A model generated the notes under the pieces. It worked only from the letters and a program-made list of their open reading frames with translations. It searched no databases and had not been told where the DNA came from. Below, one piece after another: positions 31,805 through 43,333 of a stretch of 64,000 nt of DNA; positions within the stretch are counted from its first letter, which is position 1; each line of letters begins with the position of its first letter. The position numbers and the translations under genes are program-made. Origin of the DNA: Narthecium ossifragum (lineage: Eukaryota; Streptophyta; Magnoliopsida; Dioscoreales; Nartheciaceae); contig OY986970.1 of assembly GCA_963920575.1 (NCBI GenBank), forward strand, positions 26,369,869 through 26,433,868. The letters are read 5' to 3'.

Positions 31805-32575
31805 GGAACAATTAATGTGATTCGTGGCATTTATAAGACGAACTCATACAACCAAAGCTCTTAATTCGTGATCTAAAGCTGTTAATTCGTGCTATTGATA
31901 GAACGAATATGTTATCCCTATCGGTAGCCATGTACCGATAGCAAACCACATTAATATCGGTAGTCAGGTACCGACAATGTACCCATATCTATCGGTATGT
32001 GGGTACCGATGTAACAACAATTAATGTGATTCGTGTCATTCATAAAACGAACTCGTACAACCAAAGCTGTTAATTCATGGTATGAGGCTATTAATTCGTG
32101 GTATTGATAGAACGAATATGTTATCCAAGTATGGTGCTATCGGTAGCCATGTACCGATAGCAAAGCACACAATATCGGTAGTCAGGTACCGATAATGTAC
32201 CCATATCTATCGGTATATGGGAACCGATATAACCACAATTAATGTGATTCGTGGCATTCATAAAACGAACTCGTACAACCAAAGCTTGTAATTCGTGGTA
32301 TGGAGTAATTAATTCGTGGTATCGATAGAACGAATATGTTATCCAAGTATGATGCTATCGGTAGCCATGTACCGATAGCAAACCACACTAATATCGATAG
32401 TCAAGTACCGATATTGTACCCATATTTATCGGTATGTGGGTACCGATATAACCACAATTAATGTGATTTATGGCATTCATAAAACAAACTCGTACAACCA
32501 AAGCTGTTAATTCGTGGTATGAAGCTGTTAATTCGTGGTATTGATAGAACGAATATTAATTGTACATAGTATGAA
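31805..32575. repeat. Tandem repeat of 209-219 bp with ATCGGTA palindromes
   Basis: The marker attaatgtgattcgtgg recurs at 31811, 32020, 32238 and 32457. Each unit holds ctatcggtagccatgtaccg, tatcggtagtcaggtaccga and a third related palindrome. It also holds two copies of ttaattcgtggta and the phrase gatagaacgaatatgttatc. There are about 3.5 units and they differ by a few bases. No coding frame persists. Confidence 0.88.
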
Positions 32576-32579
32576 TTGG

Positions 32580-33295
32580 ACATTTGCATACCACGAATCA
32601 CATGATTTTATCCTGTACCACTGCCTAAACATAATTAATATCAGTTTCTGTACATGATTAATATCAATTCATATCACAATGTAACCACTCACCATTTGCA
32701 CACATGAAATCAGGTTCAACCATGCAAGACTAGCAAAATAACAATTGCAACAAATCAGGTTCAATCATACAAGAGTAACCAACCAATAATTGCACATTTT
32801 AGTTTTTATCATGATTCGATCCTGGTACATCAATAGGTGCACACAATGAATAAAATAAATACATGAAATAATCAAATTGACTTCTTATATCCAGCCCGTC
32901 ATCCATCCCCCCTTCGTACTAGGACCCCCTTCGGTGCGGCCAGATTGCATCTGCACAATATATAGAATTAATTCAAATAAATCATGTCAATACAATAAGA
33001 AGAGGTGATTTACAAATCACTCCACAACCGTGACATTTGGGCAAGCTTATATTTTTTCATAACACCAAAAGTATTTTTTAATAATACAGATGGCATGGAA
33101 ATGGAAAATTAATGTTACAGAACAATAAATTAATGTGGCGATTATGTAACATTTACCACGAATGAAATAAAGGAGAGACATAATTGGAACAAAGACAACA
33201 AAATATCCAGCCCGTCATCAATCCTCCCCTCTCGAGTACTATGCACCCCTTGAATGCGGCCTTCTTGCAGCTGCATATTATATTGAGTTGATTCA
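32580..33295. repeat. Duplicated exon-like segment downstream of the TAF9 remnant
   Basis: A stretch of about 70 bases starting atccagcccgtcat occurs at about 32890-32950 and again at 33208-33275. Each is followed on the minus-strand side by a tgcag acceptor-like sequence. Minus-strand frames read GRTEGGPSTKGG and GRIQGVHSTREG. They may be alternative last exons of the TAF9-like locus or a local duplication. I do not recognise the peptide. Confidence 0.5.
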
Positions 33296-33299
33296 AACA

Positions 33300-35216
33300 G
33301 GTTCTTCATCTTCTTCCATTTCCTCTACCTAAGAAGGTTGCTTTCTCGGGAACAAGAGCTGGTAGTTGGGGGTGATCAATGTGTCCTGCTCTGGAGGCAA
33401 TAGAATGCTCCCAGGTGGTGCGATTGACTTCAGCAGAGGGATCTTGTTCCTACCCCTTGCTAGCTCAAGCAGCACATGAAAAGAAGGACAAAGCATATGG
33501 ATGTCAAGTAGTTGGAATTTGGGGGCGAGACATTAAGATTTGATAATGTTTCTCAGGTCACATCTGAAAGCTGATGGGAGCATAACATGTGCAATGACTA
33601 GCATTACTTGTCTGTCCCTTGGTGTATTCAATAGAATATAAGTTTACATCGCTTTTCAACTTGAATATATGTGTTGTAGGAGGAACTCCGAAAAGATTCA
33701 TTTTGAACTTCGTATTGCATCAGGTGACCATAGAGGGAGGTATAAATTACTTATGTAGTTAATTCGGCACCAACGATTTCATCCTCATAGCTCAACACAA
33801 GCCAACCGAAAGGTAGAGAAGAAAAACAGAGCATATTCGGATAGCTAAAACTTTTTCTATCAGCTTATTCTCACGAACAAACGAGCATAAAAGGCTCCTT
33901 GCTCTTTGGAATTTAATTAAATCGTAAATTTGTGAGGGGTGGCAGATAGGTTTCTTCACCGGCATACCAAGAAGTGCTCCACATGCTTGACAGTCTCTAT
34001 GTACGATTTGTAGGAACAAAGAGAAGAACAAGAGAAATAAAATTTGTTGTGTGCATATGGCCACAGATGTAGGAAAATGTAGTATTTATTGGAAGAGCAA
34101 ATTACGGAACCGACAATGGTATCTTTGAAGTTGATAGCTAAAAAAGATGCTTCCTTTCATATAGAAGAACTAGTCATTTTGCATCCCAAATCAATGTCCT
34201 TTCCCCACCAAAATTTATCGCCATCTTCCATTCCTTACCAAAAAACAACATAACTTATAATTGGTGAAGTCTTCCTTCTTCTTGAAAAAAGATAAATTTG
34301 TTACGCACATTGATACGCTAGTCCAAACAAATCTACAAAGAAATAATTACTATCTTTACCATATGAAATAGTATATGCTAGTCCAAACAAATCTTGCCAT
34401 ATAAAAATGGTATGCACTAATCCAAACAAATCTCTAAATGCAGGTTTCACTAAAAGGTAATCAAAGCTTTCTTACGCACATTGATACCCTAAAAGTCATG
34501 AACAGAGTTCACATATATGTTGCATTTTGTTTATAGTTTCCCTACAAACAATGCATTTACTTCAATATGTTACTTTCTTTGGCTATGATCTTGAAAAGTC
34601 CAGAAGAACAATTCACAAAACCCTAACCATATGAATAGCCACATATATTAGCAATTACTCTAAGAACTAGGGATGAGAGATCTCCATGAAAACATGTAAA
34701 CCTTAGAAACGCCCTTTCAATCACCTATTTGCTTCTTTAATTCAGTATCGATCCTCGAAATCCAAAGGAAACTACCACAAAAAGGAATGAAAGAAGCAAT
34801 CGTTTTGAGTTAAAGATCAAATCAAACGAATTTAGCTATGGAATTTAGAGATTTGGAAAAATAATGCAATTAGTTGTAAGACGAATTCGAGTTGCTAGGG
34901 TTCCGGTTAGGGAGGGTACCTCGCGGGGCGGGGGCTGGGAGAAGGAGAAGTTAACTTTGGACTGGATGGCGAGGCGGATGTCTTCAGGGTCGAGGGCGGG
35001 CTTTCCGGCGTGCTCGGAGTAGGTCTGGGCATCTGAGAGCACGTCCACCACGTACCTATACATGAGCTCGAGGAACTGGAACACCACTTGACCCTCGTAT
35101 TCGCTCTCCCCGACCCCCATCGATCTCAGAACCTCCCACACTACTCAAGCATCCCGTGGCTCATCATCAACCCCGCCCGGTGCCGCCGAGCCTCCGACGC
35201 CGTCGCCAGTGGCAAC
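33300..35216 (-). pseudogene. TAF9: TFIID subunit TAF9, decayed copy
   Basis: Exon 1 (35216-34920) encodes the histone-fold part: [30 protein letters not shown], then [20 protein letters not shown], then [16 protein letters not shown], ending at a GT donor. Exon 2 (33475-33300) continues [18 protein letters not shown], then [23 protein letters not shown]9 pairs with TAF6 in TFIID and SAGA. The lesions are GTT where ATG is expected, a TGA directly after EPRDA, no AG before exon 2 (reads ttcat), and a TAG at 33331-33329. The 1.4-kb intron is AT-rich. A working TAF9 must exist elsewhere. This copy retains introns, so it is a DNA-level duplicate and not a retrocopy. Confidence 0.85.
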
Positions 35217-35224
35217 ATCGAAGG

Positions 35225-35600
35225 GTTGAAAGGAGGGGAGAGGTTTTCCATGTGGCCAGAAAAGGAGGGAGTGGTTTGCGAGGTTGGGGAGGGACGGTGA
35301 TGTCGGCGCCGACGGATCCGGAGGAGACGAAGGAACTCGGGCGACGAGGTCTACCCCGGCGGGGTTGCTGTCGGAGACGTCGCCGAAGGTGAGGAACGAG
35401 GTCTGGGATAGAGTGGAGAGGGGAAGGGTTTGCCAGGTGGCCGGAGAAGGAGGAAGTGGGTTGCGAGGTTGGGGAGGGGTGGTGGCGTCGGCGCCGACGG
35501 ATCCGGAGGAGACGAAGGAACTCGGGCGGCGAGGTCTACCCCGGCGGGGGAGGAGTGGGGGAAGCACAGGTGGGAGGCGGGAGAGGAGGGGGAGGAACGG
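35225..35600. repeat. GC-rich tandem duplication, about 185 bp
   Basis: The block with cggcgccgacggatccggag and gaggtctaccccggcggg occurs twice, near 35305 and 35490, together with its flanks. It lies upstream of the TAF9 remnant. Long open frames here on both strands are products of composition. Confidence 0.75.
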
Positions 35601-35824
35601 AGTTCAGTGGAGGTGGGTGGTGAGCCAAGCTTCCTTCCGATAGAGAGGATGGAGAGAAGAGGTGGGAGAGATGTTTGCAAAGAGGTGGAAGAAATGCCTG
35701 CAAGATCTCTTGACTTGCGGGTGTGCATGAGCACCATTAACCCGTTAAACCCGTTAAGGAATCAAATCTAAACAAATGCTTTTCACTATGCCATGTAAGC
35801 AAGGTTTAATAAAACTTATTTAAA

Positions 35825-35885
35825 TAACACAGCCACCTGGGCATGTGCATTACACACGCCAGGTGGCCGTGTACACCAATCACAG
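35825..35885. repeat. TGTGCATTACACA-type palindrome, right
   Basis: ccacctgggcatgtgcatta followed by cacacgccaggtgg is an imperfect palindrome related to the one at 29236-29295, in the inverse sense. Confidence 0.6.
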
Positions 35886-35889
35886 CCCT

Positions 35890-37011
35890 ATTTTCCTTGC
35901 ACTGTTGGTGTTGCTGCGTACCTAATATGACAGACCGGCACATCAGCACATGTATGCTCATGTTTTCAAATGATTGCCAAGTTGATCTCAACCGTTGGAT
36001 CAAAACCTGGCGAGATTGAGATTCATCACCACAGCGTCTAGAGTTGAATTAAAATTTGGATGTGTTTGCAGTTGTCACCTGGAACGGCCCAAGCAGCGCA
36101 GGGCTGGCATCAAGACATAGGCCTAAGCTCATGGGCTGTCCAAAGAGCCCCGCTTCTGTGGCCCACCTTAGCCTGGTCCAGCCCGAGCGTTCCCGGCCCA
36201 CACCCGGTCAATAGACACCTTGCTGTATGAGTGCATGGACATGCAAATAATGTGATAACGATCAAGCATAATGAAGATCACGACGAACTCATCCTCACTT
36301 CATTTTCCCTGCCTCCAAGATCGAGAATAAAATAATTGTTAATTCGGAAAAGGGACCAACACCTAATTATTTATTTGATTTCAAAGTAGCGAAGATCTGA
36401 TGGTTTAGATCAGAGTCATCTCTATCTTTGCCTGTCCATATGACCTTATCGAAACAAAAGGATATCTAATTAAAATGGTACAATGACAACTACTAGCAGA
36501 AATAGTTCCTTTATTTTTAAATACTTAAACGGAAAAGAAGACCTTTTATTCTATTCTATGACAACTTGGTATAACTGGTTGTGTCTATCTAGAAAAGACC
36601 TTTCCAATATCATGAATACCAAATCATTCTAGCATGCTCACTAGTCACTACCCATTCCATATTTCCATGAGATGGGGCCAACAAAAGAAGGAAACGCTAC
36701 GTTTAGTGCGCGCCTGCCAATTGGGAAATCATCACGATAACGACATAAGAATCCGACTCACATAACAAAGTAAACATTAGACCCGGTCTTCCCATCTCCG
36801 TCCAAATCTCACAGAAACACACCCCCGTTAACATAAAGCTTCTCATAAATAGATCAAAACCATGATCTGAGAGTAGATAGATCTCTTGGAATTCCCAAGA
36901 ACAACCTCTACCAAACTCGAAATTACCAAAAAGTCCCAAAACTCGAAACTATAATTAGAGATACTCTTAATAATTAATAATTTAAAGTGGAATATTAAAT
37001 ATTAGGTATTA
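35890..37011. other. Intergenic; 3' side of the CRF gene
   Basis: No gene was found. Sequence near 36080-36200 is GC-rich with repeated cccggcccacac-type phrases like a decayed element. The rest is AT-rich. Confidence 0.4.
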
Positions 37012-38136
37012 CTAAGACTGCAAAATTTCCTTGCAAAAATACTGTTCTCCTCCGCTCACCGGGGGGCAGTCGATCCAGTCGAGCGCCTCCTTCTCGAGGA
37101 AGGAGAAATCCTCGCCGTCGAAATCCAGCTCGAGATTCCAATCGGGAAGCTCCCCCAGATCAGTGTAGTCCTCGCCGCAGAAGCTCTCCGATAGGAACGC
37201 GCTCCCATCGAAGCCGAGCCCCAGATCCATCATGTCGTCATGCCTCGGGATCGTCACTTGGTGGCGATCGAACAGCTCCGCTATGGGCACCTCCTCCTCC
37301 AGCTTATCCAGATCCATCATGTCCTCTTGCCTCGGGATCGTCACTTGGTGGTGATCGAACAGCTCCGCTATGGGCATCTCCTCCTCCAGCTTATCCAGGC
37401 AGTCTATCAAACACCGAGGCTTATCCTCGACCGTCGATTGGTGCCGATCGAGCAGCTCCGGTACCGGCAACTCCTCCTCCACCACCTTCTCCAAGCACTC
37501 CCGATTGTCCTGGCCGTCCGCGAGGGAGACGTCGGCGGAGTGGTGGACGTCGAGGACCGACGACGGCGACGGCAAGCAGTACTCCGGTGCCGCTTCAGAG
37601 GTGTCGGAGGGGGACTTGGCGTTGGCGCAGCCAAGCTTCTTCTCCTCTATGCGCTTTGCGGCTGCGGCGTAGGCCTTGGCGGCGTCCTCTTGCGTGTCGA
37701 ACGTCCCCAGCCATAGTCGCTCGCGTCGGATTGGGTCGCGGATCTCGGCGGCCCACTTCCCCCACTTCCTCTGCCTCACTCCCCTGTACTTCGTAGAAAT
37801 GGATCTCGAACCGGGCTTAGAAGAAGTGGATCTCAAACCGGGCGTTCTACTAAACTTCAGAGGAATCTTAATGCTTTCCAGGGTTTTAGGAAAGGGGGTT
37901 TTAGGGAAACGAGGGTCGCTGAACTCGTAAACCCTCAGCTTCTTCATCTTCTTAGAAATCTCGTCCTCGTCTTCGTCACTGGAGGAATCGGTGGCATCGG
38001 AATCGCGGTAGACTATCCGGATTGTTCTCACCGGATAACACGACTCGATTTGGTTTCGCTTGGCCGCCGCCGCCGCCGCTTTTGGTGGCGGCTTGCCAAT
38101 CTCATCCAGTCTCTTCTTTTTCTTCTTACTCGCCAT
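37012..38136 (-). CDS. AP2/ERF transcription factor, CRF-type (group VI)
   Basis: The start is taken at ATG 38136 ([18 protein letters not shown], 374 residues). An in-frame ATG at 38181 would add 15 residues. Near residues 35-57 is [20 protein letters not shown], the N-terminal motif of cytokinin-response-factor-type ERFs. The single AP2 domain is at about 116-170, with [20 protein letters not shown], then [19 protein letters not shown]. It should bind GCC-box DNA in the nucleus. After a Ser/Pro segment, the C-terminal half carries three repeats of the form [20 protein letters not shown], the last two almost identical over 29 residues. The acidic tail ([19 protein letters not shown]) resembles an activation region. 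The CDS is intron-free, as usual in the family. Confidence 0.88.
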   Translation of the reverse strand: MASKKKKKRLDEIGKPPPKAAAAAAKRNQIESCYPVRTIRIVYRDSDATDSSSDEDEDEISKKMKKLRVYEFSDPRFPKTPFPKTLESIKIPLKFSRTPGLRSTSSKPGSRSISTKYRGVRQRKWGKWAAEIRDPIRRERLWLGTFDTQEDAAKAYAAAAKRIEEKKLGCANAKSPSDTSEAAPEYCLPSPSSVLDVHHSADVSLADGQDNRECLEKVVEEELPVPELLDRHQSTVEDKPRCLIDCLDKLEEEMPIAELFDHHQVTIPRQEDMMDLDKLEEEVPIAELFDRHQVTIPRHDDMMDLGLGFDGSAFLSESFCGEDYTDLGELPDWNLELDFDGEDFSFLEKEALDWIDCPPVSGGEQYFCKEILQS

Positions 38137-38359
38137 CTTGTTCGGGCGAATCTCGTCGCGGTCGCAACCTCGGAGCTGCATCTTTCTTAGATCGGAACAC
38201 TACTTTGGGGAAGAACACGAATGAAGGAGTTGAAGGGAGAGGAATCGTTGAGCTTTGGGACAGTGTCAGGTGAGAGGTCCTCTCAACAGGATGAAGAGAT
38301 CGAAACAAAAACACGCTTCTATGTGCTTGAAACCAAAATACTTCACCCCAAATCCAGCC

Positions 38360-38447
38360 CTGCAAACAAAATCCACAAGAACAACAATAAGAATCCCCGA
38401 TCTCTAAAAAAAAATCCAAAAAATCTGGAAAAAGAGAAGAAGCAAAC
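38360..38447 (-). other. Possible 88-base intron in the CRF 5' leader
   Basis: On the minus strand ttccag|gttt and tttgca(g)|ggctgg give a consensus donor and acceptor with a T-rich tract, upstream of the start codon. An upstream ATG at 38578 would open a short leader frame across it. Confidence 0.4.
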
Positions 38448-38749
38448 CTGGAATGTTGAAATAGCATCGAATCGAAAACCTTGGACCGGCGCCGCATGCA
38501 GGGATCGGAGATCCGGCTCACAACTCGGTCGTGTTCTCTGATTGCAGCAGCGAACGAATCAAAGCGACCAGCCGACATAAATCCCCCTTCTTTCCTCTCT
38601 TCGCCTTTCCAAAGAACCGCACCTTCCTCGCTTCAATCGCCGCCTCCTCTCTCGCCTCCCTAAAACCCTACCAAGCCGAGCAAAAGGAAACCTATAAAAA
38701 CGACAGCCAAATTAGGAAACGCAGCACCACCAACGGATAGACAAGGATT

Positions 38750-40165
38750 ACAATCGTAAGGCTCTTCTCCTCCGCCGGATCCCAAATCCCAATCCTATCC
38801 TCGCCTTATTCCTGTAGATAAAATGGTTAAAATTCCACGAAGACGACGAGCATCGAAAGCGAGATGAGAATTTTTTAGTATTTAAAAAAAAACACTCACG
38901 CTAAAACCCTCGCCTCCTCGCCCTCGGTGAAATGATGCATTCGAGAGAAAGAGTAGGTAGTCCAGGTGGACCATTAAATAGGGGGTGGGGGCCGCGTGGG
39001 CCCCGTGACCCCTTCCGGTTAGGTTTCGCCGGACACGTGTCGCATTTACCTCTACCCCGGATCCGGCTTTATAGTCGTTCCACCGTACATGAACTCTAGA
39101 CGCATAGAAAGTCGCCACGTGGCAAGGATATGAAGGCATCTTTAATTTGTAATTTAAATTGGGGATTTAGTTTGGAAACCGATAGGCATTGATTTGGGGA
39201 TGAGAACTAATTCCCATTTATTTCAGAGTTAATTGATTTGGGGCGGTTCGAACATGTATGGATAAATCCAAATTAGGCAGGTGATTCTTTCTTGACGTCC
39301 AAGAAAACCCATTCAAAATATGCGCCCTTTTCTCCTCTTTGGCGGGGTTTCCTTGCCTGACGAAGGGGAGTTGGTGTGTTGGTCCTCCGCCCCCCAGATA
39401 GAAGGCAACAAAATTAATAAAAGATTTGAATGGATCTTTTAAGAAGGATAGCCACAAGTTTCTCACGTTTTGAATTGGAGAGAAAAAAAAGAATATTTAT
39501 GTTTAAAAATGGCATTCTCGTCGAGACATCTGATTTCGAGAGTTATGCGATCGCGTTAGCATATCATGATTCAAAGTCAATATAAGAGAAGCATTTTATA
39601 AATGAATTTTATTTTGTTATTCTCGTCAAGTGATAAATGATATTTGGGTTATCATTTTATAGTAGAGTGCTCACTTTTTAAAGCAAGACTACTTCAAATT
39701 AATTGAAGAATGGTTTCTATGTTTAACTAGGTGGGCCCCCTGCCACCTGGCAGGGTAAGTTAATGAGTGATTCGGTTATAAAAACCGAATTTGATTAATG
39801 GATCAACCTTATATAAGGATGTATATTTAAAACTAATCTATGGAATATGATAAAATATTCAAAGTTAACTTAGGAAAATATACATGTAAACAAACTAATA
39901 TAAGAGAAACGGTTGTAACCGTTATTGCTCCTTATAAGGTTGACTAGTGGAATCCTATGAACCTAGCACGGTTTTTCAGTTATGTGTTTGGGTTGGTTTT
40001 TTTCTACCATTAGATTGAAAGCATTTAAACTTATCAACCCTTGGTTTTTTTATAACAATGTAAAAGGCCATTTATTTTAATTTAGAAATTTTTACATAAA
40101 TATCTTGAGAAAATTGTCGAATCACACAATTCAGTGTTGGATTGAGGGGGTGTCGAAACATGATT
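38750..40165. other. Upstream region of the CRF gene and intergenic sequence
   Basis: No gene was found. GC-rich to about 39070, including gccacgtggc at 39114, a G-box-type CACGTG that might act in the promoter. AT-rich beyond. Confidence 0.35.
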
Positions 40166-40169
40166 AGAA

Positions 40170-41157
40170 AGTGTTATCCAACAGATTCCCTATCTCTATA
40201 GTCATTCCTTAAAATCAACTACGTTCCCTATGTTAAGGGAATAAAAAAGCATTCCCTATATCTTAAAATAATATTATTTTATGTTTTCTCTCCTCAACCA
40301 GCATAATCCACCTTTGCTCTTTCTCCTCCCCTTTCTATCTAGGTCTCCTTCCCCGTTTCATCTAGTCGATCAGCCACCTCACCTCACCCGCGTCCATCAA
40401 CTCCGGCAAGTCCATTACTTCCAGCAACATCACCGACCTACTGCACCATCACCATTTCTCTCTAGCACTCAAGACCCCAACTCCTTCGCCTCCCTCTCTC
40501 CCGCCTCACCAACCTCCCAAGTCGAGCTCGAGGCGGCGCGGTTGTTGCCGAAGCCGTCGATGATCACCATGATCGGAGTGGTTGAGGTTGTGGGATCCTG
40601 TTGGAGGTGAAGACGACCTTGGGCGGCGACGGTGAGATGCTAGTCGAGGTTGGAGGAGCTCGATGACGATGGGTTCCAAAATAAGATGAGTTGGTGCTCG
40701 CTGGGATGGGTTCACCAGGATTAGAGGGATTCCGAGGTTCTCATCGGCATTAATGGAGGTAGAGACACGATGGTGATGGGATAGGTGGTGACGAGCTAGA
40801 GATGGGGGTTTCAGTTGGTTGTGAGGGTGGAGGAAGGAGATGAGTGGATGTAGGTGGATTTGGACCTAATGTCTAGTTGATATAGATAATCAATATAAAG
40901 AATATGTTGGTTGAATAAGTCAAAAGTGATTCCATATGTTAGAGAACTAGTAAACCCCCTGTCATCTGTCAGTAACCACCATCTCTCCCCTACTAACTTC
41001 CCCCTCCACGTAGACTCAACGAGGATAAGTCTCTCCACGTAGGCTTCACATAGAACAATATGATGATTAACTTATAACCATCATGTCATATAAGGATGAT
41101 GACACCAAATCACATTAAAGTAAGGATATAGATAGGGAAGATGTTGGAAATGCTCTT
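40170..41157. mobile_element. Probable non-autonomous DNA element of about 1 kb
   Basis: Left sequence ttatccaacagattccctat and the inverse of the right sequence, tttccaacatcttccctatc, form imperfect terminal inverted repeats of about 30 bases. The interior (40280-40870) is C-rich with open frames lacking any domain. Exact ends and target duplication are not resolved. Confidence 0.5.
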
Positions 41158-41533
41158 AACCGATGCATTTTATTATCCATCAAATGATGTCTATATCATC
41201 CAACGGTTAAGATAAAAAACTTTTAAGTGAAAAAGAATATGAAATAAATAAGGAAATTAGAGATATGACCCATCATCATTGATGAACATCTCTATCTCCA
41301 TGAAATGTCTTTATACATGTCCAAATGCCTATGACAAGCATAGAGATGTATGATATTCTCCTCGCCTCCCCCGAGTTCTTCTTCTTCTTCGCTAATTTGT
41401 GATCTTTGATAAGAAAACACACTTCTCCACTGCAATCTAATGGTGGGTCCATGAGAGAACAAAAGGGGTTGAGGTTTTGATCTTAGTCGTTGGATGATAT
41501 AGACATCATCTGACGACTAATAAGATACGATGG
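41158..41533. mobile_element. Hairpin-forming MITE with inverted repeats of about 50 bp
   Basis: aatgatgtctatatcatcca at about 41184 and its inverse at about 41500 are embedded in longer imperfect arms (taatagtc/gttaagat edges). The interior is AT-rich and non-coding. It abuts the preceding element. Confidence 0.6.
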
Positions 41534-41539
41534 TTAGAC

Positions 41540-42450
41540 TTAACCCCATTCTTATCTTAAACATCAAAAGTATTCATTACTAATTTATCCTCGGTCCATT
41601 TACCACTGTCACTCTACTTTTTCATATTCTCATTTTTTAATTTCATTTTTTCTAATCCTATCCCTCCTAATCTTATTTTTTCTAACCCAATACATAATGG
41701 GGCCCTCGAGGAAAAGCTACCATTTCAGTGCTGGCACTTGGAAAAGTCACTCCATTAAAAAAGAAATCCTTCGAGTCACGGCATCTCTAATCGTAGGAAT
41801 AAACTCTCTCGTTGTGGGGGACAGGGTTTGTTGGATTAGGAATTATCATATACTTCTTTTGAGTGTTATTTAGACAATAAATAAATTAAAACACTATTAT
41901 CAATATTTAATTTTTTCTTTTTTTTAAAAGAGTAGCCATCAGCTTGAGACAAAATCATTTTCAACATTAAGTGTCATTTTACATGTCCCCCTAATTACCT
42001 TGTCGTCCAAGTCTCCACATAAAAAGGTTGCTTTCTTTCTTTTTTTCTTTTTCTTATTACAGTGGTTTATCTTATAAACTGATCCAAAGTCAAACAGCTA
42101 GCTAGTAGCAAGTACAAGCGAAATACTAAAACAAATATCTAAGAATAACTTTTCATCTCAACTGCCATATAAATTCGATTTTGTCAATTTGATGCATGCC
42201 TATAAGATAGAAAAATCCACAAACAACTTGATCTTTTTTTTATATGGACCATACATATGGTTTTCCCCTCCATGGAATTGGTGTATTCTTCTTCTTTTTT
42301 GATTAATTATGTCCGAAGGCCGAGAAAAACTCACCTCTACTCGGAAACATTTGTTGAGGGGGGGGGGCGGGCAGATAGCTTGTCAAACATGCAGCTATGA
42401 GATAGAATAATAAGAAGTGATTCATCCCATACGGTTTTAGAATGCAACGT
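41540..42450. other. AT-rich intergenic stretch
   Basis: No gene was found. A run of G and C (ggggggggcgggc) lies near 42360. Confidence 0.4.
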
Positions 42451-42454
42451 CTTA

Positions 42455-42727
42455 AAAAAGGTTGATCGGATTTGACTTTGAAATTATTTATACGGTGAGC
42501 TTGAGATCATACTGAGATGGGGTTACTTGGGAACCACACCTTTTCATTTGGAGTGCTTATTTGTGCACAAGCTGACATGACATGTGTCTTAAAAAGGATT
42601 GATTGGATTTGACTTTGGAATTATTTATACGGTGAGCTTGAGATCATCACTGAGCCGGGGGGTTACTTGGGAACCACACCTTTTTATTTGGAGTGTTGAT
42701 TTGTGCACAAGCTGACGTGGTATGTGT
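42455..42727. repeat. Tandem duplication of about 138 bp
   Basis: Two copies share ttatttatacggtgagcttg, ttacttgggaaccacacctt and ttgtgcacaagctgac, with a few substitutions and short indels. Confidence 0.88.
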
Positions 42728-42738
42728 ATTACACATGT

Positions 42739-43035
42739 CATGATCGGTAGTCAAAGTATCAACTCTTTCATCTATTCTATCGGTAGTGGGCTACCAATAC
42801 ATTTAATCGGTAGACAAGTACTGATACTTTCATATATCCTATCGGTATACCGATAGGATAGATGAAAAATATCGGTAGTGGAATACCGATACATTCAATC
42901 GGTAACCAAGTATGCCACCTATCGGTAGCCAAGTACCGATTCCTTTATCTATTTTATCGATAGTGGGCTACCGATATGATAGATGAAGGAATCGGTACTT
43001 GACTACTAATAGGTGGTATGTGTATTGTAATGCAC
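42739..43035. repeat. Array of ATCGGTA...TACCGAT palindromes
   Basis: About nine half-site or palindrome units occur in under 300 bases, for example tatcggtagtgggctaccaa, tcggtagccaagtaccgatt and ctatcggtataccgatagg. The motif is the one seen in the tandem repeat at 31805-32575. TGTGTATTACACA-type palindromes lie at both ends (42719 and 43014). Confidence 0.85.
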
Positions 43036-43279
43036 ATGCCATCAGTCTACGTGCACGAATCTTTATTCTTTCATTTGATCATAACATTAAATAAAATAAT
43101 GAACAAGAAACCTATAATAAAAACCTTGAATTGTACGGTAAAAACTATTTGTTTTGGATGCCGTAATTGACTTGGAACTATTAGCTAGGTTAACCGTTAA
43201 TGTGAGCCCTTCCCAAGTACCTTATGGCTTATTGTAGTTCAGAAATTTTTAAAATTGTCTCCAAACGTGTATTTAAGCT

Positions 43280-43281
<2 letters not shown>

Positions 43282-43330
<49 letters not shown>
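43282..43330. repeat. (TA)n microsatellite
   Basis: An uninterrupted TA run of nearly 50 bases, immediately before the older LTR. Confidence 0.95.

Positions 43331-43333
<3 letters not shown>

Noticed and set aside
35145..35771. Proline-rich and glycine-rich frames upstream of TAF9
   Set aside because: They are produced by a GC-rich 185-bp tandem duplication. Only the last 23 codons of the minus-strand frame match TAF9.
38126..38578. 150-codon frame upstream of the CRF gene as an independent gene
   Set aside because: No family match. It overlaps the CRF leader and start and contains a likely leader intron.
42739..43035. CRISPR-like array, because short palindromic repeats recur at short spacing
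   Set aside because: The spacing and spacers are irregular, the repeats vary, there are no cas genes and the DNA is plant nuclear.
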